A DNA stretch of 23,624 nt from Nocardioides sp. (GTDB lineage: Bacteria > Actinomycetota > Actinomycetes > Propionibacteriales > Nocardioidaceae), in contig JARICB010000441.1 in assembly GCA_029264225.1 (NCBI GenBank), positions 1 to 23,624 on the forward strand, read 5' to 3'. The translations under genes were made by a program, and so were the position numbers. This document shows, piece after piece, positions 21,576 to 23,624 of the stretch. Position 1 is the first letter of the stretch; each line of letters starts with the position of its first letter. The notes under the pieces are model-generated. The model made no database searches, was not told the origin of the DNA, and saw nothing but the letters and a program-made list of their open reading frames with translations.

Positions 21576-22258
21576 CACGGCGTCGTCCTGATCTCTAGTT
21601 CACGGGTCGTCAGCGCGCTGCGGGCGCCGTAGACGAGGTCGGGTCGGGTGGCAACGACACTCGCGACCACCAGCCCGGTGATCACCGCCTCACCGACGCC
21701 GATCACCAGGTGCCAGCCCACCATCGCGGCGAAGACCTTGCCACCGTCGACCGGGGCGGTGCCGCCGATGACGAACAACGCAGCGAAGACCGCGGCCGCG
21801 ATCGGCACGCTCAGCAGGGCCGCGATGACGGCGGCCGGCACCACCGAAGACGTACGCCGCGGGAGTAGCCGGCGAGCCACGACGAACAGGCACCAGCCGA
21901 CCCCGACACCGACCAGCGCCATCAGGGTGATGTTGGTGCCGATCGCGGTAATGCCGCCATCGGCCATGAACAGGGCCTGCACCATCAGCACCACGCTGAT
22001 GCACAGCACCGCCGACCACGGCCCCACCAGTACGGCGGCCAGTGCCCCACCAAGAAGGTGACCACTCGTGCCGGCTCCGACCGGGAAGTTGATCATCTGG
22101 GCCGCGAACACGAAGGTCGCCACCAGACCCGCCATCGGTGCGGTCCGGTCGTCGAGCTCGCGCCGGGCACCGCGTAGCGCGAGCGCGACACCCGCCACGG
22201 CGACAACGCCGGTCGCGACCGAGGTCGGGGCGTTGAGAAAACCGTCTGGGACGTGCAC
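21575..22258 (-). CDS. cbiM: Nickel/cobalt ECF substrate-binding membrane protein (CbiM/NikM)
   Basis: A 227-residue polytopic protein starting MHVPDGFLNAPTS. In NikM/CbiM the free N-terminal amine and His2 bind the metal ion, so the start must be the GTG at 22258 directly before CAC. A Shine-Dalgarno GGGAGG lies about 5 nt upstream, while earlier starts (ATG 22276, or further up to 22357) would bury His2. The third metal ligand is the histidine of GAGTSGHLLGG. Seven membrane helices are expected. It opens the operon cbiM-PDGLE-cbiQ-cbiO. The upstream palindrome at 22338-22354 looks like a nickel-responsive Nur box, so the transported ion is more likely Ni2+ than Co2+; no cobalamin riboswitch is visible. 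Confidence 0.92.
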   Translation of the reverse strand: MHVPDGFLNAPTSVATGVVAVAGVALALRGARRELDDRTAPMAGLVATFVFAAQMINFPVGAGTSGHLLGGALAAVLVGPWSAVLCISVVLMVQALFMADGGITAIGTNITLMALVGVGVGWCLFVVARRLLPRRTSSVVPAAVIAALLSVPIAAAVFAALFVIGGTAPVDGGKVFAAMVGWHLVIGVGEAVITGLVVASVVATRPDLVYGARSALTTRELEIRTTP

Positions 22259-22337
22259 CAGTGCCTCCCGAGGCATTGAGTAGATTGCGGGTGGGCGCGC
22301 CGAGTTGAGCGTTGCCCGTGTCCCATCATCACCCTTG

Positions 22338-22354
22338 TTGCATTTCGTTTGCAA
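22338..22354. promoter_or_regulatory. Putative Nur (nickel-responsive Fur family) box
   Basis: TTGCATTTCGTTTGCAA fits the Streptomyces Nur box tTGCaa-N5-ttGCAA with one deviation. It is the centre of a longer perfect inverted repeat with 12-nt arms (22331-22342 and 22350-22361). It lies between the nickel ECF operon and bcp, 80 nt from cbiM and 27 nt from bcp. On the minus strand TTGCAA at its edge, 18 nt before GATGAT (22325-22330), could be a -35/-10 pair, so repressor binding would cover the -35. Confidence 0.65.
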
Positions 22355-22380
22355 CAAGGGTCCTCTGGAGGAGCCCCCGG

Positions 22381-22851
22381 ATGACCGACCGCCTCACTGC
22401 CGGCGATGCCGCCCCCGATTTCACTCTCACCAACGACGCCGGTGAAGACGTCACGCTCTCTGACCTGCGCGGGCGCAAGGTGATCGTCTACTTCTATCCC
22501 GCAGCCATGACCCCGGGCTGCACCAAACAGGCCTGTGACTTCACCGAGTCCCTCGACTCGTTGCGCGGCGCCGGCTACGAGGTGCTCGGGATCTCCAAGG
22601 ACAAGGCGGCCAAGTTGGCCAAGTTCCGCGAGCGCGACTCCCTGAGCATTACCCTCCTCTCCGACGAGGACCTGGCCGTACACAAGGCCTATGCCGCCTT
22701 CGGCGAGAAGTCGCTCTACGGCAAGGTGGTCGAGGGCGTCATCCGCTCGACGTTCGTCATCGACGAGGACGGCCTGGTCGCGCTCGCGCAATACAACGTC
22801 AAGGCCACCGGCCACGTGGCGAAGTTGCGCCGCGACCTCGCTCTGGACTGA
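22381..22851 (+). CDS. bcp: Thioredoxin-dependent peroxiredoxin, Bcp/PrxQ type
   Basis: A 156-residue atypical 2-Cys peroxiredoxin. The active-site segment FYPAAMTPGCTKQACDF has the peroxidatic cysteine C47 and the resolving cysteine C52 five residues later, as in E. coli BCP. It reduces hydrogen peroxide and organic peroxides with thioredoxin as donor in the cytoplasm. ATG 22381 has a strong Shine-Dalgarno GGAGGAG (22367-22373) 7 nt upstream; the open frame upstream of it runs through the Nur-like palindrome and is not likely coding. Divergent from the nickel operon and followed by a tRNA gene. Confidence 0.95.
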   Translation: MTDRLTAGDAAPDFTLTNDAGEDVTLSDLRGRKVIVYFYPAAMTPGCTKQACDFTESLDSLRGAGYEVLGISKDKAAKLAKFRERDSLSITLLSDEDLAVHKAYAAFGEKSLYGKVVEGVIRSTFVIDEDGLVALAQYNVKATGHVAKLRRDLALD

Positions 22852-22900
22852 CCCGACGGAGCACCTCTTTCGCCCAAGATGGTGGAATTGGGGTTCCCCG

Positions 22901-22977
22901 GCGCTCGTAGCCCAATTGGTAGAGGCACCAGGTTTAGGTCCTGGCCAGTGAGAGTTCGAGTCTCTTCGAGCGCACCA
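22901..22977 (+). tRNA. tRNA with Leu anticodon UAG and a short (class I) variable loop
   Basis: Acceptor GCGCTCG/CGAGCGC is perfect. The D arm is GCC...GGC (three pairs), the anticodon arm CCAGG-TTTAGGT-CCTGG (anticodon TAG, G37), the variable loop only CCAGT, and the T arm GAGAG-TTCGAGT-CTCTT. The discriminator is A73 and CCA is encoded. The anticodon and A73 indicate leucine (codon CUA and other CUN). Leucine tRNAs normally have a long variable arm and about 85 nt, while this one has 77 nt. Confidence 0.88.
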
Positions 22978-23015
22978 GATCGATGATTACTGTTCCGCCC
23001 CGTCCTCCACGCCCC

Positions 23016-23021
23016 TAGAGT
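23016..23021 (+). promoter_or_regulatory. Leaderless -10 element for the BASS transporter
   Basis: TAGAGT ends 6 nt before ATG 23028; no Shine-Dalgarno is present. Confidence 0.5.
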
Positions 23022-23027
23022 CCCGCC

Positions 23028-23624
23028 ATGGACTCCGCGCTCACGACGATCGGGCTGCCGCTCGCCCTCGGCATCATCATGTTCGGTCTCGGGCTCGACC
23101 TCACCCCTGCCGACTTCAAGCGCGTAGGCACGCACCCCAAGGCAGTGCTGGTCGCGTTGGCGTGCCAGTTGCTGCTGCTACCGGCAGTCTGCGTCGCGCT
23201 GGTGCTGGCCTTCGACCTGCCTCCACTGCTGGGCATCGGACTGATGCTGCTCGCGGCGAGCCCGGGCGGCACGACCGCCAACCTCTACAGCCACCTCTTC
23301 CGCGGCGACGTGGCCCTCAACATCACCCTGACGGCCATCAACTCGATCGTCGCCGTCGTGACACTGCCCCTCATCGCCAGCCTGGCGATCACCTACTACG
23401 ACCGCAGCGACGACGTCAGCATGCCGTTCATCGAGGTGGTCAAGGTCTTCGTGCTGATCCTGATCCCGGTCGGCATCGGCATGGCGGTCCGCGCCCGAGC
23501 GCCGGGGTTCGCGGCGAGCATGGACAAGCCGGTGCGGATCGCGTCAGCGCTCATCCTGGCCGTCCTGGTCATCGCCATCATGCTCGACCAGCGCGCCAAC
23601 GTGCTCGACTACCTGGCCCAGGTC
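23028..23624 (+). CDS. Bile acid:sodium symporter (BASS) family transporter, truncated by window
   Basis: The frame is open from ATG 23028 to the last base (199 codons, no stop), so the C-terminus lies outside the window. At least six hydrophobic segments are seen. Family marks are MFGLGLDLTPADFKRV after the first span and LAASPGGTTANLYSHLFRGD (about 78-97), where the SPGG-tSN-like turn belongs to the crossover helices that bind sodium in BASS proteins. Bacterial BASS members move organic anions such as pantoate, pyruvate or glycolate; the substrate here cannot be told. The start is supported by TAGAGT 6 nt upstream. Confidence 0.87.
   Translation, partial: MDSALTTIGLPLALGIIMFGLGLDLTPADFKRVGTHPKAVLVALACQLLLLPAVCVALVLAFDLPPLLGIGLMLLAASPGGTTANLYSHLFRGDVALNITLTAINSIVAVVTLPLIASLAITYYDRSDDVSMPFIEVVKVFVLILIPVGIGMAVRARAPGFAASMDKPVRIASALILAVLVIAIMLDQRANVLDYLAQV

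Noticed and set aside
22259..22357. Longer N-terminus for CbiM from an upstream start
   Set aside because: CbiM/NikM proteins need Met-His at the very N-terminus to bind metal, and the GTG at 22258 has its own Shine-Dalgarno.
22259..22380. Cobalamin riboswitch before cbiM
   Set aside because: The leader is too short and no B12-box-like core is seen; the palindrome fits a protein-binding site instead.
10975..22977. tRNA genes as integration sites of mobile elements
   Set aside because: No integrase gene, no repeated tRNA 3' end and no change in base composition were seen next to any of the four tRNAs.
1..23624. CRISPR array, insertion sequence or prophage
   Set aside because: No regularly spaced repeats, transposase, or phage structural genes are present in any frame.

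Overview
This is a high-GC, gene-dense stretch of an actinobacterial chromosome. The strong G/C bias at third codon positions, frequent GTG starts, several leaderless promoters, a DUF222/HNH (13E12-type) gene, a PPOX/F420-type flavoprotein, a short oligoribonuclease gene and a nickel-type ECF transporter all fit Actinomycetota. The overall flavour resembles Nocardioides and its relatives, but no rRNA or marker gene is present to prove that. Nothing looks like a prophage, insertion sequence, CRISPR array or large island; this is mostly core and housekeeping DNA.

Layout. 1-3145 (minus): a PrsW-type intramembrane protease followed by two tandem dynamin-like GTPase genes, the second cut by the window edge. 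3208-5687 (plus): an M24 aminopeptidase-P-like enzyme and, 2 nt later, an RlmC-type Fe-S rRNA methyltransferase. 5719-7150: a DUF222/HNH endonuclease gene behind a near-consensus SOS (LexA) box. 7423-8811: a DAACS carboxylate/amino-acid symporter. 8822-10817: a CRP-like palindrome, then a DUF3311 small membrane protein and a MctP-type monocarboxylate symporter, coupled by a GTGA overlap. 10975-11945: tRNA-Arg(UCU) and a thioesterase-fold protein. 12079-14286 (minus): a MauE/DoxX membrane protein, an anchored DsbA-like thioredoxin and an adenosine-deaminase-family enzyme, overlapping head to tail. 14349-15103 (plus): oligoribonuclease and tRNA-His. 15120-18819: an orphan MASE1-PAS histidine kinase divergent from a phytoene-desaturase-like FAD oxidoreductase. 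18891-19521: tRNA-Lys(CUU), a strong bidirectional terminator and a PPOX protein. 19568-22258 (minus): a nickel/cobalt ECF operon (CbiM, PDGLE/CbiN, CbiQ, CbiO) ending in a DUF3618 gene. 22338-22354: a palindrome matching the Streptomyces Nur (nickel Fur) box. 22381-22977 (plus): the peroxiredoxin Bcp and an unusual short-variable-arm tRNA with a Leu UAG anticodon. 23028-end: a BASS-family transporter, truncated by the window.

Themes. (i) About ten genes start exactly 6-8 nt after a TANNNT hexamer, so leaderless transcription appears to dominate the promoters here. (ii) Four regulatory palindromes or boxes match their downstream genes: SOS/DUF222-HNH, CRP-like/MctP, Nur/nickel ECF, and interlocked divergent promoters between the kinase and the FAD enzyme. 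(iii) The most unusual single element is the 77-nt class I tRNA with a UAG anticodon. The most system-like gene sets are PrsW plus two dynamins and MauE plus DsbA.
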